A stretch of DNA of 64,000 nt from Campylobacter sp. CCS1377 (lineage in GTDB: Bacteria; Campylobacterota; Campylobacteria; Campylobacterales; Campylobacteraceae), in the NCBI RefSeq assembly GCF_040008265.1, contig NZ_CP155620.1:868001-932000 (forward strand), read 5' to 3'. This document shows, one piece after another, positions 20,358 through 29,147 of the stretch. Positions within the stretch are counted from its first letter, which is position 1. Each line of letters begins with the position of its first letter. The notes beneath the pieces were generated by a model. That model did not search any database, was not told where the DNA came from, and saw only the letters and a list, made by a program, of their open reading frames with translations. The translations under genes were made by a program, and so were the position numbers.

Positions 20358-21236
20358 ATGAAAAAAATAGTTTTATCTATTTTGGGTATTTTTGTTGCAG
20401 TAATGTTGGCTGCTTGCTCTGGAAATTCTGTTAAAAAAGAAGATTCAAATGCAACCGATTCAAATACCACTACTTCAAGTAGTGGCACTCTTGAAAAAAT
20501 CAAACAAAATGGAGTCATTAGAATTGGTGTTTTTGGCGATAAGCCTCCTTTTGGTTACATAGATGCTAAAGGTGTAAATCAAGGCTATGATGTGTATTTT
20601 GCAAAACGCATAGCAAAAGAACTTTTTGGCGATGAAAATAAAGTAGAATTTGTATTGGTTGAAGCTGCAAATAGGGTTGAGTTTTTAAAATCAGACAAAG
20701 TGGATGTAATTTTAGCAAATTTCACAAAAACTCCGCAAAGAGCTGAACAAGTAGATTTTGCTGCACCTTATATGAAAGTTGCATTGGGAGTAGTTGTACC
20801 AAGTGATTCTAATCTTAGTAGTGTTGAAGAATTAAAAGATAAAACCTTAATTCTTAATAAAGGAACCACGGCAGATATTTATTTTTACGAAAATTATCCA
20901 GACATTAAAACTTTGAAATTTGATCAAAATACCGAAACTTTTGCGGCTTTAATAGATGGAAGAGGAGAAGCTTTAAGTCATGATAATACCTTGCTTTTTG
21001 CATGGGTTAAAGAAAATCCTAATTTCAAAGTAGCTATTAAAGAATTAGGAAATCAAGATGTTATTGCGCCTGCTGTTAAAAAAGGTAATGATGATTTAAG
21101 AATTTTTATTGATGAACTAATTATAAAATTAGCTGAGGAGCAATTTTTTCATAAAGCTTATGAAGAAACTTTAAAAGTTCATTTTTCCGATGATATTAAG
21201 GCTGAAGATATAGTCATAGAAGGCGGAAAATTTTGA
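20358..21236 (+). CDS. Amino-acid-binding lipoprotein, CjaA-like
   Basis: 292-residue periplasmic solute-binding protein, family 3. A lipoprotein signal ends in the lipobox LAAC (Cys20) and is followed by a Ser/Asn/Thr-rich linker. The mature part shows NGVIRIGVFGDKPPFGY and VDFAAPYMKVALGVV, typical of amino-acid binders and close to CjaA (Cj0982c), a surface antigen reported to bind cysteine. It follows the permease and ATPase genes, so it is the probable receptor of that importer. Its own promoter and a downstream palindrome frame it as a separate transcript. Confidence 0.9.
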   Translation: MKKIVLSILGIFVAVMLAACSGNSVKKEDSNATDSNTTTSSSGTLEKIKQNGVIRIGVFGDKPPFGYIDAKGVNQGYDVYFAKRIAKELFGDENKVEFVLVEAANRVEFLKSDKVDVILANFTKTPQRAEQVDFAAPYMKVALGVVVPSDSNLSSVEELKDKTLILNKGTTADIYFYENYPDIKTLKFDQNTETFAALIDGRGEALSHDNTLLFAWVKENPNFKVAIKELGNQDVIAPAVKKGNDDLRIFIDELIIKLAEEQFFHKAYEETLKVHFSDDIKAEDIVIEGGKF

Positions 21237-21240
21237 TTTT

Positions 21241-21260
21241 ATGCCACTTTAAAGTGGCAT
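21241..21260. terminator. Bidirectional terminator between the cjaA-like gene and the peptidase
   Basis: A perfect 20-base palindrome, ATGCCACTTT/AAAGTGGCAT, placed exactly between two convergent stop codons, with T-rich sequence on both flanks. Confidence 0.7.
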
Positions 21261-22528
21261 TATTGATTGTTTTTTATAATTTCAAAAACTACTTTACTTA
21301 TTTTTTCAACTGATTTTATTTCGCATCTTTCATCTGTTGAATGAGGATTGTAAATATTCGGACCTATAGAACAGCAAAGCAAATCTCTTCCATTTTCTAA
21401 AATTCCGCATTCTAATCCTGCATGTATGGCTGAAATTTTAACATCTGGAACTTCTTTTGATAAAGCCTTATGAACTTCATCGCTAAATTCATTTTTAATT
21501 CCTTCCCAAGGTGGGTAAAAATTAAAACTCTCACATTTATAGCCAAAAGCCTTAAAAAATTCCAAAGTTTCAAATTCGATTTGCTTTAATTCCTCTAAAA
21601 CATTAGAACGCGCGAAAAGCTCGATAATAACTTGATTTTCTTGCATTTTTATAGTAGAAAGATTGATGCTAGTTTGTGCAATTTTTAATTCCTCATTATA
21701 AGCCCTAAGACCTTGAGAAAAAGCATTGATACTAGAAAGAATTTCTTGTGTTTGCAGGCATTTTTTAAATTTTTGTTTTCCTAAAAATTTACATTTTATC
21801 CATTCATTATCTTCAAGTTTTGTTGTAGAATACACCAAAGCCTTAGCGTATTTTGGGATAGAATTTATCCTTTCTCCACCATTAAACTCGATTAGCTCTG
21901 CTTGATTTTTTGTAATAAAACTCGCCATTTCTTTAATGGAACTTTTGGAATTTTTAATGATATCAATGCCTGAATGTCCGCCCTTAAATCCAAAGGCTTC
22001 AAGCTCATACACATTACCTTCATACTCTTTAAATTTAAGATCTAAAACCGCTTTTATGTCCACACCACCTGCGCAACCTATGATGATATCTTTTTCACTC
22101 TCGTGATCTAAATTGAGTAATTTTTTAGCTCTAAATTCAAACTTACAAGCATTAGCACCTAGCAAACCTACTTCTTCATCATTGGTAAATAAACATTCAA
22201 GATGATCAAAATTTGCCATTGCACTCATCATAATCGCCACACCAATGCCATTATCTGCGCCCAAAGATGAGTTTTTAGCCCGCAAATAACCTTGCTCTTC
22301 ATAAAGTTCGATATAGGGTGCTTCACCCATACAAACCATATCATAATGACTTTGCAAGCAAATTTTTGGTTCACCTTTAATGCAGTGTATGTTTCCAGCT
22401 TCGTCGATATCAACCATGAATTTTTTATCTCTAGCATACTCTTTTAAAAAATTCTTTAAATGTTGGGTTTGAAAACTACAATGCGGAATTGCTGATAAAT
22501 TTTTAAAATTTTTTAATACATTTTGCAT
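21260..22528 (-). CDS. pepD: PepD-like aminoacyl-histidine dipeptidase (M20 family)
   Basis: Zinc-dependent M20 peptidase splitting small peptides such as Xaa-His dipeptides in the cytosol. Metal ligands are visible in QSHYDM, SLGADNGIG, TNDEEVGLLGA (catalytic Glu plus ligand) and LNLDHE, with the C-terminal His in STDERCEIKSVEK context (HSTDERC). The start is taken as the ATG at 22528 because AAGGAATG places GGA 5-6 bases before it; the ATG at 22534 would have no ribosome-site spacing. 422 residues. From memory it corresponds to Cj0980, near cjaA in C. jejuni too. Confidence 0.88.
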   Translation of the reverse strand: MQNVLKNFKNLSAIPHCSFQTQHLKNFLKEYARDKKFMVDIDEAGNIHCIKGEPKICLQSHYDMVCMGEAPYIELYEEQGYLRAKNSSLGADNGIGVAIMMSAMANFDHLECLFTNDEEVGLLGANACKFEFRAKKLLNLDHESEKDIIIGCAGGVDIKAVLDLKFKEYEGNVYELEAFGFKGGHSGIDIIKNSKSSIKEMASFITKNQAELIEFNGGERINSIPKYAKALVYSTTKLEDNEWIKCKFLGKQKFKKCLQTQEILSSINAFSQGLRAYNEELKIAQTSINLSTIKMQENQVIIELFARSNVLEELKQIEFETLEFFKAFGYKCESFNFYPPWEGIKNEFSDEVHKALSKEVPDVKISAIHAGLECGILENGRDLLCCSIGPNIYNPHSTDERCEIKSVEKISKVVFEIIKNNQ

Positions 22529-22575
22529 TATCATTCCTTTGTTAAAATTATTTTTATTATATTTTAGGGAAATAA

Positions 22576-23109
22576 ATGAGATATAAATATTCTAAATTTT
22601 TAAATTTAAGGCAAATTGCCAGTGATCCAAAAAAAATATTATTGGTTTTATTGTTTATAGGACTTGCAATTTTTGCAAATTCCTTTGTCTTACCCAAACA
22701 AAGTTTTGAAGCAAGGGTTATAAAAGTAGTAGATGGTGATACAATTGAGGTTGTAAAAAATAATAAAAATTATCGTGTAAGATTTTATGGTATTGATGCT
22801 CCAGAAAGCAAGCAAAAATTTGGTAGTAATTCGAGAGATTTTTTAGCTTCTTTGATATTGGGAAAAAATGTAACTTTAATCCAAAAAGATATCGATAAAT
22901 ATGATAGAATTTTAGCCATAGTGAAGTTAAATGACAAAGATATTAATCAAGCTATGGTTGAAAACGGTTATGCTTGGGCGTATGATTATTATACTGAAAT
23001 TTATCTTCCTTATGAAAAAAATGCCAGAACGAAAAAATTAGGACTTTGGAAAGATAAAAACCCAATAGAACCTTATAAATGGCGAAAGATGAATAAATTC
23101 GGAGATTAA
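22576..23109 (+). CDS. Membrane-anchored/secreted thermonuclease-like nuclease
   Basis: 177 residues with an N-terminal hydrophobic helix (about 22-40), then a staphylococcal-nuclease fold. The sequence has VVDGDTIEV, VRFYGIDAPES, DKYDRILA and a C-terminal LGLWKDKNPIEPYKWRK, containing the catalytic Asp/Arg/Glu set of the family. It probably degrades extracellular or periplasmic DNA/RNA. From memory it equals Cj0979, a small secreted nuclease. The small lipoprotein gene starts one base after its stop. Confidence 0.9.
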   Translation: MRYKYSKFLNLRQIASDPKKILLVLLFIGLAIFANSFVLPKQSFEARVIKVVDGDTIEVVKNNKNYRVRFYGIDAPESKQKFGSNSRDFLASLILGKNVTLIQKDIDKYDRILAIVKLNDKDINQAMVENGYAWAYDYYTEIYLPYEKNARTKKLGLWKDKNPIEPYKWRKMNKFGD

Positions 23110-23110
23110 A

Positions 23111-23290
23111 ATGCAAAAATATTTTCTAATGTTGGTATTTTTAATATTTAGCGGTTGTTATATTAATGAAAGAGGAATTTCAAATCGTTTTTATAGCGAT
23201 TGCAAGGAATTTTATGATGCAAGTGGAACTTATCATAAAGAGTGTCCGGAAAATTGGGTGGATTTGCCTTTAACTCCTAAGGAGTTTTAA
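23111..23290 (+). CDS. Small lipoprotein (Cj0978-type)
   Basis: A 59-codon ORF with a clear lipoprotein signal: MQKYFLMLVFLIFSGC, with lipobox FSGC and lipidated Cys16. The mature part is only 44 residues with two further cysteines (SDCKEF and HKECPENW), which could form a disulfide. It begins 1 base after the nuclease stop, so the two are likely cotranscribed. Its 3' end overlaps the convergent hot-dog gene by 14 bases. Function unknown. Confidence 0.8.
   Translation: MQKYFLMLVFLIFSGCYINERGISNRFYSDCKEFYDASGTYHKECPENWVDLPLTPKEF
23272..23286. terminator. Shared palindrome inside the overlapping 3' ends
   Basis: AACTCCT-A-AGGAGTT is an inverted repeat lying within the 14-base overlap of two convergent genes, followed by TTTTAAAA. 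It may terminate both transcripts. The stem is short, so confidence is moderate. Confidence 0.4.
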
Positions 23291-23846
23291 AAGTATTATT
23301 TGCGGTATTACTAGATGGATTTAAATTTGCATTTGGATTGCTTTCTTCATTTTTAACATTGTTGTTTGTTGGTGGTCTTTTAAGTTTAAAGATATGTTCT
23401 TCAGTAACCACAACTTGCATATTTGCTTCAAAAATTTTAATTTCTTTAACATGCCCTAGGACCTTAACTTCTCTTTTTTTAGAACTCTCATCAAATAAAG
23501 CATGAGCTTCTAATTCTAAAACATCACCTAATTTTAAAGGGGCATAAAAAAAAGTTTTCGAGCTTATAAGCAAAGAAAATTCTTTATTTACAGCTGCTTG
23601 AGCTACATAATTAGCTGCCGCAAATACAAAAGCACTGTGTATGAGTCCATGATCATCTACTACCATTTCAGGTGTGGTAATAAGCACTGATTTGGCATGA
23701 TTTTTTGACAATTCTGAGATAAAGCCAGATAAAGAATTATTAATTTCAGGACAAGTAAAAAGCTCTGATTTGATACGACTTGCATCTTCTTGGGATACAT
23801 ATTCTTCTAGTTGTGCATATTCTTCAAAATTGTTATTTTTTAGCAT
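23277..23846 (-). CDS. Hot-dog fold protein, Cj0977-type
   Basis: 189 residues resembling Cj0977, a FlhF-era flagellar-coregulated protein of C. jejuni with a hot-dog fold that is needed for host-cell invasion (established for Cj0977). The core VVDDHGLIHSAFVFAAANYVAQAAVNK looks like a thioesterase-type hot-dog helix with His and Asp. The C-terminal 30 residues are a low-complexity Asn/Pro/Ser tail. It begins one base after the cmoB stop, with an AAAGGT ribosome site. A sigma-28 promoter could not be identified with confidence. Confidence 0.8.
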   Translation of the reverse strand: MLKNNNFEEYAQLEEYVSQEDASRIKSELFTCPEINNSLSGFISELSKNHAKSVLITTPEMVVDDHGLIHSAFVFAAANYVAQAAVNKEFSLLISSKTFFYAPLKLGDVLELEAHALFDESSKKREVKVLGHVKEIKIFEANMQVVVTEEHIFKLKRPPTNNNVKNEESNPNANLNPSSNTANNTFKTP

Positions 23847-23847
23847 T

Positions 23848-24717
23848 TTATACCTTTAATTTAACATAAACACGCTTTGGTGCTTCATAGCCTTCGCAAG
23901 TTAATTTAGCATTATTAGGATCTAAAAAATTTTCCAAAGAATATGAGTCAATCCACTCTGTTTTCCTTTGCTCTGTTAAATCCGTTGTTTTTTTAGCTAA
24001 AATTTCAAAACTTGAGAAACCAGCTCGTTCGCACCAATTTCTTAAACCCAATATCGACGGAATGAAAAAAATATTTGGTATTTTTGAATAAGTTTTTTTT
24101 GGAATTAAAGCAATCTCTCTTTCGTCATCAATATACATAGTGTCTAAAAACACCACGCCATCTTTATTTAAGCTCTGTTTGAGTTGTTTGAGCATTTTTA
24201 TAGGATCGCTGCGATGATAAATCACTCCCAAACAAAAAATCACATCAAATTTACACTCATAAGTAGGCAAATCTTCAACACCTAAAAGTTCGTATTGTAT
24301 ATTTTTTTTAGCTAAGGCATTGATGAGTTCAAACTGCAGACAGTATTTTATAGAAGGATCAAAACCTATAATTTTTTTAGGATTAAATTCAAGCATTTTA
24401 AACATATAATACCCATTATTACATCCCACATCGGCAACGATTTTATTTTCAATTTCATTCATAAAAGGTTTTAAAATATTAAATTTAATAAAACTTTGCC
24501 ACTCTGTATCAATGAAAAGTTCATTAATTTTAAAAGGCCCCTTACGCCATGGTTTTAAATTTAAAGCCAAATCGCAAAAATCATTTTCATTTAATTTTTT
24601 ACATTTTAATTCTATGCTATCTTTTATAAAAAATTCACTGTGTAAATTTAACTCACGAAGTTCTTGAATTTTTTTAAAAATAGGGTGATTTTGTAATTGT
24701 TTTTCTAAATCATTCAT
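23848..24717 (-). CDS. cmoB: tRNA carboxymethyltransferase CmoB
   Basis: CmoB uses carboxy-SAM to turn 5-hydroxyuridine-34 of tRNA into 5-oxyacetyluridine (cmo5U). The Rossmann motif VADVGCNNGYYMFKML and the family segment LGVIYHRSDPIKMLKQLK are clear, and the C-terminal TEWIDSYSLENFLDP matches. 289 residues is a little shorter than E. coli CmoB. Its partner CmoA is also in this window, at 45964-46668, but 21 kb away. It lies upstream of the hot-dog gene on the same strand. Confidence 0.9.
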   Translation of the reverse strand: MNDLEKQLQNHPIFKKIQELRELNLHSEFFIKDSIELKCKKLNENDFCDLALNLKPWRKGPFKINELFIDTEWQSFIKFNILKPFMNEIENKIVADVGCNNGYYMFKMLEFNPKKIIGFDPSIKYCLQFELINALAKKNIQYELLGVEDLPTYECKFDVIFCLGVIYHRSDPIKMLKQLKQSLNKDGVVFLDTMYIDDEREIALIPKKTYSKIPNIFFIPSILGLRNWCERAGFSSFEILAKKTTDLTEQRKTEWIDSYSLENFLDPNNAKLTCEGYEAPKRVYVKLKV

Positions 24718-24831
24718 CTTGCGCCTTTTTATATTTTTAAAATGTTACTAAATTTGGCATAAATTTTTCTTTTGGTAGCATTTTAAAAGACAATAAAAAC
24801 ACTTTTCAGTAATTTTAAATTCACATACGGT

Positions 24832-24837
24832 TATAAT
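24832..24837 (+). promoter_or_regulatory. Candidate -10 box for gltS
   Basis: TATAAT in GGTTATAATAAA, 39 bases before the gltS ATG. The leader that follows contains the CTTGTTT/AAACAAG inverted repeat. Confidence 0.5.
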
Positions 24838-24842
24838 AAAAA

Positions 24843-24867
24843 CTTGTTTAGACAATTACAAAACAAG
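24843..24867 (+). promoter_or_regulatory. Hairpin overlapping the gltS ribosome-binding site
   Basis: CTTGTTT (24843-24849) pairs with AAACAAG (24861-24867). The right arm shares AAG with the AAGGAG Shine-Dalgarno at 24865-24870. If it folds in the mRNA it would partly mask the ribosome site. Seven base pairs, mostly A-U, so stability is modest. Confidence 0.35.
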
Positions 24868-24875
24868 GAGAAAAA

Positions 24876-26144
24876 ATGGAAAATTCACAATTAACCATTT
24901 ATAATTTTGATTTTTACTCCACTTTGGTTGCTATGGTTATAGTGCTATTGGTTGGGGTTTTTATCATCAAAAGAAGTAAATTCTTGCAAGAATACAATAT
25001 CCCAGAGCCTGTGGTGGGAGGTGTTATAGCAGCAATTTTACTTTTAATGCTTTATAGCTGGGGGGGCGTGCAAATTAAATTTGACAACTCGCTCAAAGAC
25101 CCTTTAATGCTCGCATTTTTTTCTAGCATAGGTTTATTGGCTGATTTTGCGTCTTTAAAAAAAGGCGGGATAAAACTTGTGGTTTTCTTAGTCATCATTA
25201 CAGGTTTATTGCTCTTGCAAAATGGTATAGGTATTGGCGTTGCAACTGCTATGGGGGAAAATCCTCTCATTGGACTTTTAGGCGGTTCTATAACCATGAG
25301 TGGTGGACATGGAACAGGAGGTGCTTGGGCTGAAACTTTCATCAAAGATTATAATTTTGCTGCAGCAACTGAAGTAGCCATGGCTAGTGCGACTTTTGGA
25401 CTTATTGCAGGAGGTATCATTGGTGGACCAGTGGCTAGATATTTGATTAAAAAATATAAACTTAAAACCCCTGGAACTGAAGTTAAAGATGAAAACGATG
25501 CGATTTTAAATTTTGAAAAACCACATCAAGAAAGACTTATCACTCAATCATCTTTTGTAGAGTCTTTGGCTTTGATTGCTTTTTGTTTATTGATCGGCGT
25601 TTTTCTTGCTGATTATTTAAATCCAAAAATCACCATTTTACTTAAAAATGCTTTCTCTCTTAGTGAAACTTTCAAATTTAATCTCCCAACCTTTGTGTAT
25701 TGTTTATTTACGGGAGTTGTTTTAAGAAATATTCTTTCTTTAACAAGAATTCATCAAGTTTTTGACAGAGAAGTTTCAGTGCTTGGCAATGTAAGCCTTA
25801 GTCTTTTCTTGGCTTTTGCTTTAATGACAGTTAATCTAATCGAGCTTATTTCGCTTGCACTTCCTATACTTACAATTTTATTCTTCCAAGTTGTAACAAT
25901 GGTACTTTATGCGATTTTTATTACTTTTAGATTTTGTGGAAAAGATTATGATGCAGCAGTGCTTGCGGCAGGACATTGTGGTTTTGGACTAGGAGCGACA
26001 CCAACAGCTATGGTGAATATGCAAACCGTTACCAATCACTATGGAATGAGCCACGTGGCTTTCATTATCGTGCCTTTATGTGGTGCATTTTTTATTGATA
26101 TTATCAATGCTATAGTAATTCAAGTTTTTGTTGGATTTTTATAG
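24876..26144 (+). CDS. gltS: Sodium/glutamate symporter GltS
   Basis: GltS imports glutamate with Na+ across the inner membrane. The 422-residue protein has the inverted-repeat plan of the family, with about 12 helices. The first half holds YNIPEPVVGGV and the re-entrant loop GSITMSGGHGTGGAWA, and the second half GHCGFGLGATPTAMVNM. It is monocistronic, with its own promoter, a possible ribosome-site hairpin and a downstream stem-loop. Glutamate is an important carbon source for asaccharolytic Campylobacter. Confidence 0.94.
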   Translation: MENSQLTIYNFDFYSTLVAMVIVLLVGVFIIKRSKFLQEYNIPEPVVGGVIAAILLLMLYSWGGVQIKFDNSLKDPLMLAFFSSIGLLADFASLKKGGIKLVVFLVIITGLLLLQNGIGIGVATAMGENPLIGLLGGSITMSGGHGTGGAWAETFIKDYNFAAATEVAMASATFGLIAGGIIGGPVARYLIKKYKLKTPGTEVKDENDAILNFEKPHQERLITQSSFVESLALIAFCLLIGVFLADYLNPKITILLKNAFSLSETFKFNLPTFVYCLFTGVVLRNILSLTRIHQVFDREVSVLGNVSLSLFLAFALMTVNLIELISLALPILTILFFQVVTMVLYAIFITFRFCGKDYDAAVLAAGHCGFGLGATPTAMVNMQTVTNHYGMSHVAFIIVPLCGAFFIDIINAIVIQVFVGFL

Positions 26145-26154
26145 TTAATTTACT

Positions 26155-26177
26155 CAAGCTAGTTTTTAGCTAGCTTG
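26155..26177 (+). terminator. Terminator-like stem-loop after gltS
   Basis: CAAGCTAG / CTAGCTTG arms around a seven-base loop, 11 bases after the gltS stop, followed by weakly T-rich sequence. Confidence 0.6.
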
Positions 26178-26282
26178 AAACTTATTTGTAAATATAATTT
26201 AAATTTTTACACAAAAGTTAATAATATAAAAATAATAAAACCAAATTTTATATTTTTTTGTTTATTTTAAATTTAAAATTTT

Positions 26283-26909
26283 TTAAAGGATTTTATCCTT
26301 ACTTGTACATAAGTGACTTAAAAAACACTTTTCACATAAAGGATTTTTTGCTTTGCAAGTATAACGCCCAAAAAGTACCATAGCTTGATGAAGATAGTTA
26401 AGATTATCTTTAAAAATACGCGTTAAATCTTCTTCGGTTGCTTCAGGAGTTTTTGCTTTGCTTAAATTTAATCTATGTGAAACTCTAAAAACATGAGTAT
26501 CTACAGCCATACAATTTGCTCCGCACCATTCAATCAAAACTACATGAGCGGTTTTTTGTCCCACTCCTGCTAAAGATTTTAAATCTTTCTCGTTTAATGG
26601 AATTTCTCCACCAAATTCCTCGCAAACCGCTTTTGCCATTTTAATTAAATTTTGTGCTTTGTTGTTAAAAAAAGAACAAGAATTGATCAATAGCTTTAAG
26701 CTATTTAAATTTGCATTGGCTAAAGATCTAATATTAGGATAAGCATCAAAAAGAGCAGGGGTAATTAAATTTACTCTTTTATCGGTGCATTGTGCTGAAA
26801 GCATTACGCAAACTATCAACTCATAGAGATTTCTAAATTGCAACTCAGTAACCGGTTTATCAAAATGTTTTAATAATAAATTTTTTATTTCTAATTCTCT
26901 TTTTTTCAT
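26283..26909 (-). CDS. nth: Endonuclease III
   Basis: Nth is a DNA glycosylase/AP lyase removing oxidised pyrimidines. The helix-hairpin-helix motif LAGVGQKTAHVVL contains the catalytic Lys, and VDTHVFRVSHRL contains the catalytic Asp. The 4Fe-4S cluster ligands are present in the C-terminal CKAKNPLCEKCFLSHLC. 208 residues is typical. It is divergent from peb4, separated by 81 bases. Confidence 0.96.
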   Translation of the reverse strand: MKKRELEIKNLLLKHFDKPVTELQFRNLYELIVCVMLSAQCTDKRVNLITPALFDAYPNIRSLANANLNSLKLLINSCSFFNNKAQNLIKMAKAVCEEFGGEIPLNEKDLKSLAGVGQKTAHVVLIEWCGANCMAVDTHVFRVSHRLNLSKAKTPEATEEDLTRIFKDNLNYLHQAMVLFGRYTCKAKNPLCEKCFLSHLCTSKDKIL

Positions 26910-26948
26910 TTTTTTATTTTAGTTAATTTTTTTTAAATTAACTTGAGT

Positions 26949-26954
26949 TATAAT
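26949..26954 (+). promoter_or_regulatory. Candidate -10 box for peb4-fba
   Basis: TATAAT in GAGTTATAATACAAA, 37 bases before the peb4 start. It resembles the TATAATAC form seen before other strongly expressed genes in the window. Confidence 0.5.
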
Positions 26955-26990
26955 ACAAAAATATATTTTTTATTTAAAAAGGAAAGAAAT

Positions 26991-27812
26991 ATGAAAAAAT
27001 TTTCACTCGTCGTTGCAAGTTTAGTTGCTGGAACAGCTTTAAGTTTAAATGCTGCTGTTGTGGCTACTGCTGGTGGTAAAAATATTACTGATACTCAAGT
27101 AGATGAATTTTTTGCTCCTATGCTTAGAGGACAAAGCATTAATAATTTACCAGCTGATCAAAAAAAGGCTTTTATTCAACAATATATTGTGCAAGATTTA
27201 ATTTTAAATGAGGCTAAAAAAGATGGTTTAGAAAAAGATGCGACTTATAAAAAAGAATTGGATCGTGCAAAAGACGCTATTTTAGTAGCAGTTTATCAAG
27301 ACAAAATCATGCAAGATATTAAAATAGATTCCGCAAAAGTGAAATCAATTTACGATCAAAACAAAGATAAATATGTAAAACCAGCTAGAGTTCAAGCTAA
27401 ACATATTTTAGTTCAAAATCAAACAGATGCAGAAAAAATTATTGATGAATTGAAAAATTTAAAAGGCGATGCATTAGATAAAAAATTCTCTGAAATTGCA
27501 AGAGCAAAATCTATTGATAACGGCTCCGCTGCACAAGGTGGTGAGCTTGGTTGGTTTGATGAATCTACTATGGTAAAACCATTTACAGATGCTGCTTTTG
27601 CACTTAAAAAAGGTGAAATTTCCAAATCACCTGTAAAAACTAATTTTGGTTATCATATTATCCTTAAAGAAAATTCAGAGGCAAGAACACAACTTACTTT
27701 TGATCAAGTAAAACAAGGTATTGAGGCAGCTTTAAGAGCAGAGGAATTTAAACAAGTAATTGCAAAAAAAGCTCAAGAACTACTTGATAAAGCTAAAGTG
27801 ACTTACAAATAA
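26991..27812 (+). CDS. peb4: PEB4 periplasmic peptidyl-prolyl isomerase/chaperone
   Basis: SurA/PrsA-like periplasmic chaperone and major antigen of Campylobacter that helps outer-membrane protein assembly. The start is the ATG at 26991, with AAAGGAAAG upstream, giving the signal peptide [22 protein letters not shown] parvulin domain follows at about residues 125-235 ([41 protein letters not shown]), flanked by helical chaperone segments. 273 residues. The stop overlaps fba by one base (TAATG), as in C. jejuni (Cj0596-Cj0597 from memory). Confidence 0.95.
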   Translation: MKKFSLVVASLVAGTALSLNAAVVATAGGKNITDTQVDEFFAPMLRGQSINNLPADQKKAFIQQYIVQDLILNEAKKDGLEKDATYKKELDRAKDAILVAVYQDKIMQDIKIDSAKVKSIYDQNKDKYVKPARVQAKHILVQNQTDAEKIIDELKNLKGDALDKKFSEIARAKSIDNGSAAQGGELGWFDESTMVKPFTDAAFALKKGEISKSPVKTNFGYHIILKENSEARTQLTFDQVKQGIEAALRAEEFKQVIAKKAQELLDKAKVTYK

Positions 27813-28876
27813 TGGGTGTTTTAGATATAGTAAAAGCAGGAGTTGTTAGTGGCGAAGAGTTGAATAAACTCTACGCTTACGCTAAGAGCGAAAATTTTGC
27901 AATTCCTGCAGTAAATGTTGTGGGGACTAATTCTATCAATGCGGTTTTAGAATCTGCTAAAAAAGTTAATTCGCCTGTAATCATACAATTTTCAAATGGT
28001 GGAGCTAAATTTTTTGCAGGTAAAAATTGTCCCAATGCGGAAGTTTTGGGAGCTATCAGCGGTGCTAAACATGTTCATTTACTTGCAAAAGCTTATGGAA
28101 TTCCTGTGATTTTACATACCGATCATGCTGCTAGAAAACTTTTACCTTGGATAGACGGTTTGATTCTTGCAAATGAAGAATTTAAAAAACAAAATGATGT
28201 AGCTTTATTTAGTTCGCATATGCTTGATCTTAGCGAAGAAAGTTTGGAAGATAATCTTAGCACTTGCGAAGCCTATCTTAAAAAATTAGATGCTTTAGGG
28301 GTGAGTTTAGAAATAGAACTTGGCTGCACTGGTGGCGAAGAAGATGGGGTGGATAATACTGGCATTGACAATGCAAAGCTCTATACTCAGCCTGAAGATG
28401 TCGCTCTTGCTTATGAAAGACTTGGTAAGATTAGTGATAAATTTTCAATTGCAGCAAGTTTTGGTAATGTTCATGGTGTATATAAACCAGGTAATGTCAG
28501 CTTGCAACCTGAAATTTTAAAGAATTCTCAAAATTTTGTTAAAAATAAATTTAATCTTCAAAATGATAAGCCTATTAATTTTGTGTTTCATGGTGGTAGT
28601 GGTAGTGAATTAAGCGATATTAAAAACGCTGTAAGTTATGGCGTTATTAAAATGAATATCGATACAGATACACAATGGGCATTTTGGGATGGTGTTCGTA
28701 TTTATGAAGCCAGCAATAAAGCCTATTTACAAGGACAAATTGGCAACCCAGAAGGTGATGACAAGCCAAATAAAAAATACTATGATCCTCGCGTGTGGTT
28801 AAGAGCAGGTGAAGAAAGCATGATTAAACGCTTGGAAATTGCTTTTGAAGATTTAAATTGCATTAACAAAAATTAA
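27812..28876 (+). CDS. fba: Class II fructose-bisphosphate aldolase
   Basis: Zinc-dependent aldolase, used mainly in gluconeogenesis in Campylobacter, which lacks phosphofructokinase. Zinc and substrate motifs are ILHTDHAARK, the acidic ELGCTGGEEDGVD loop, NVHGVYKPG, VFHGGSGS and MNIDTDTQWAFWDG. 354 residues, normal length. Translation is probably coupled to peb4 through the 1-base overlap. A strong hairpin follows within 5 bases of the stop. Confidence 0.96.
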   Translation: MGVLDIVKAGVVSGEELNKLYAYAKSENFAIPAVNVVGTNSINAVLESAKKVNSPVIIQFSNGGAKFFAGKNCPNAEVLGAISGAKHVHLLAKAYGIPVILHTDHAARKLLPWIDGLILANEEFKKQNDVALFSSHMLDLSEESLEDNLSTCEAYLKKLDALGVSLEIELGCTGGEEDGVDNTGIDNAKLYTQPEDVALAYERLGKISDKFSIAASFGNVHGVYKPGNVSLQPEILKNSQNFVKNKFNLQNDKPINFVFHGGSGSELSDIKNAVSYGVIKMNIDTDTQWAFWDGVRIYEASNKAYLQGQIGNPEGDDKPNKKYYDPRVWLRAGEESMIKRLEIAFEDLNCINKN

Positions 28877-28880
28877 AATT

Positions 28881-28913
28881 GATAAAAACAATCGCTTTTT
28901 GATTGTTTTTATC
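28881..28913 (+). terminator. Strong terminator hairpin after fba
   Basis: A perfect 13-base stem GATAAAAACAATC/GATTGTTTTTATC with a 7-base loop, beginning 4 bases after the fba stop. The T-run lies within the right arm. Confidence 0.8.
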
Positions 28914-29147
28914 CCAAGATAGTCATCTCTGACGCATTTTCATTTATCTTTAAAATTTTTATCCATTTTTAAAAATTCACATAATTTATTATTAAAAATT
29001 ATTTATTTTTATAAATCATAAAACAAAGTGTGATATTTTAAAAAATTCAAGCTAAAGATTTTTATTTTAAAAATTTATCCCAAATAAGAGTTAAAAATTC
29101 TAAAAAAATGCAAGAGATATTAAAACCCTTGTTGATAAAAATAATTC

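Noticed and set aside
22529-22534. Upstream ATG start of pepD
   Set aside because: The Shine-Dalgarno GGA lies directly on this ATG; the next ATG has correct spacing.
24040-24070. CGATATTGG on the minus strand inside cmoB, about 200 bases upstream of the hot-dog gene, resembling a sigma-28 -10
   Set aside because: No TAAA -35 element at the required spacing, and it encodes a normal segment of CmoB.
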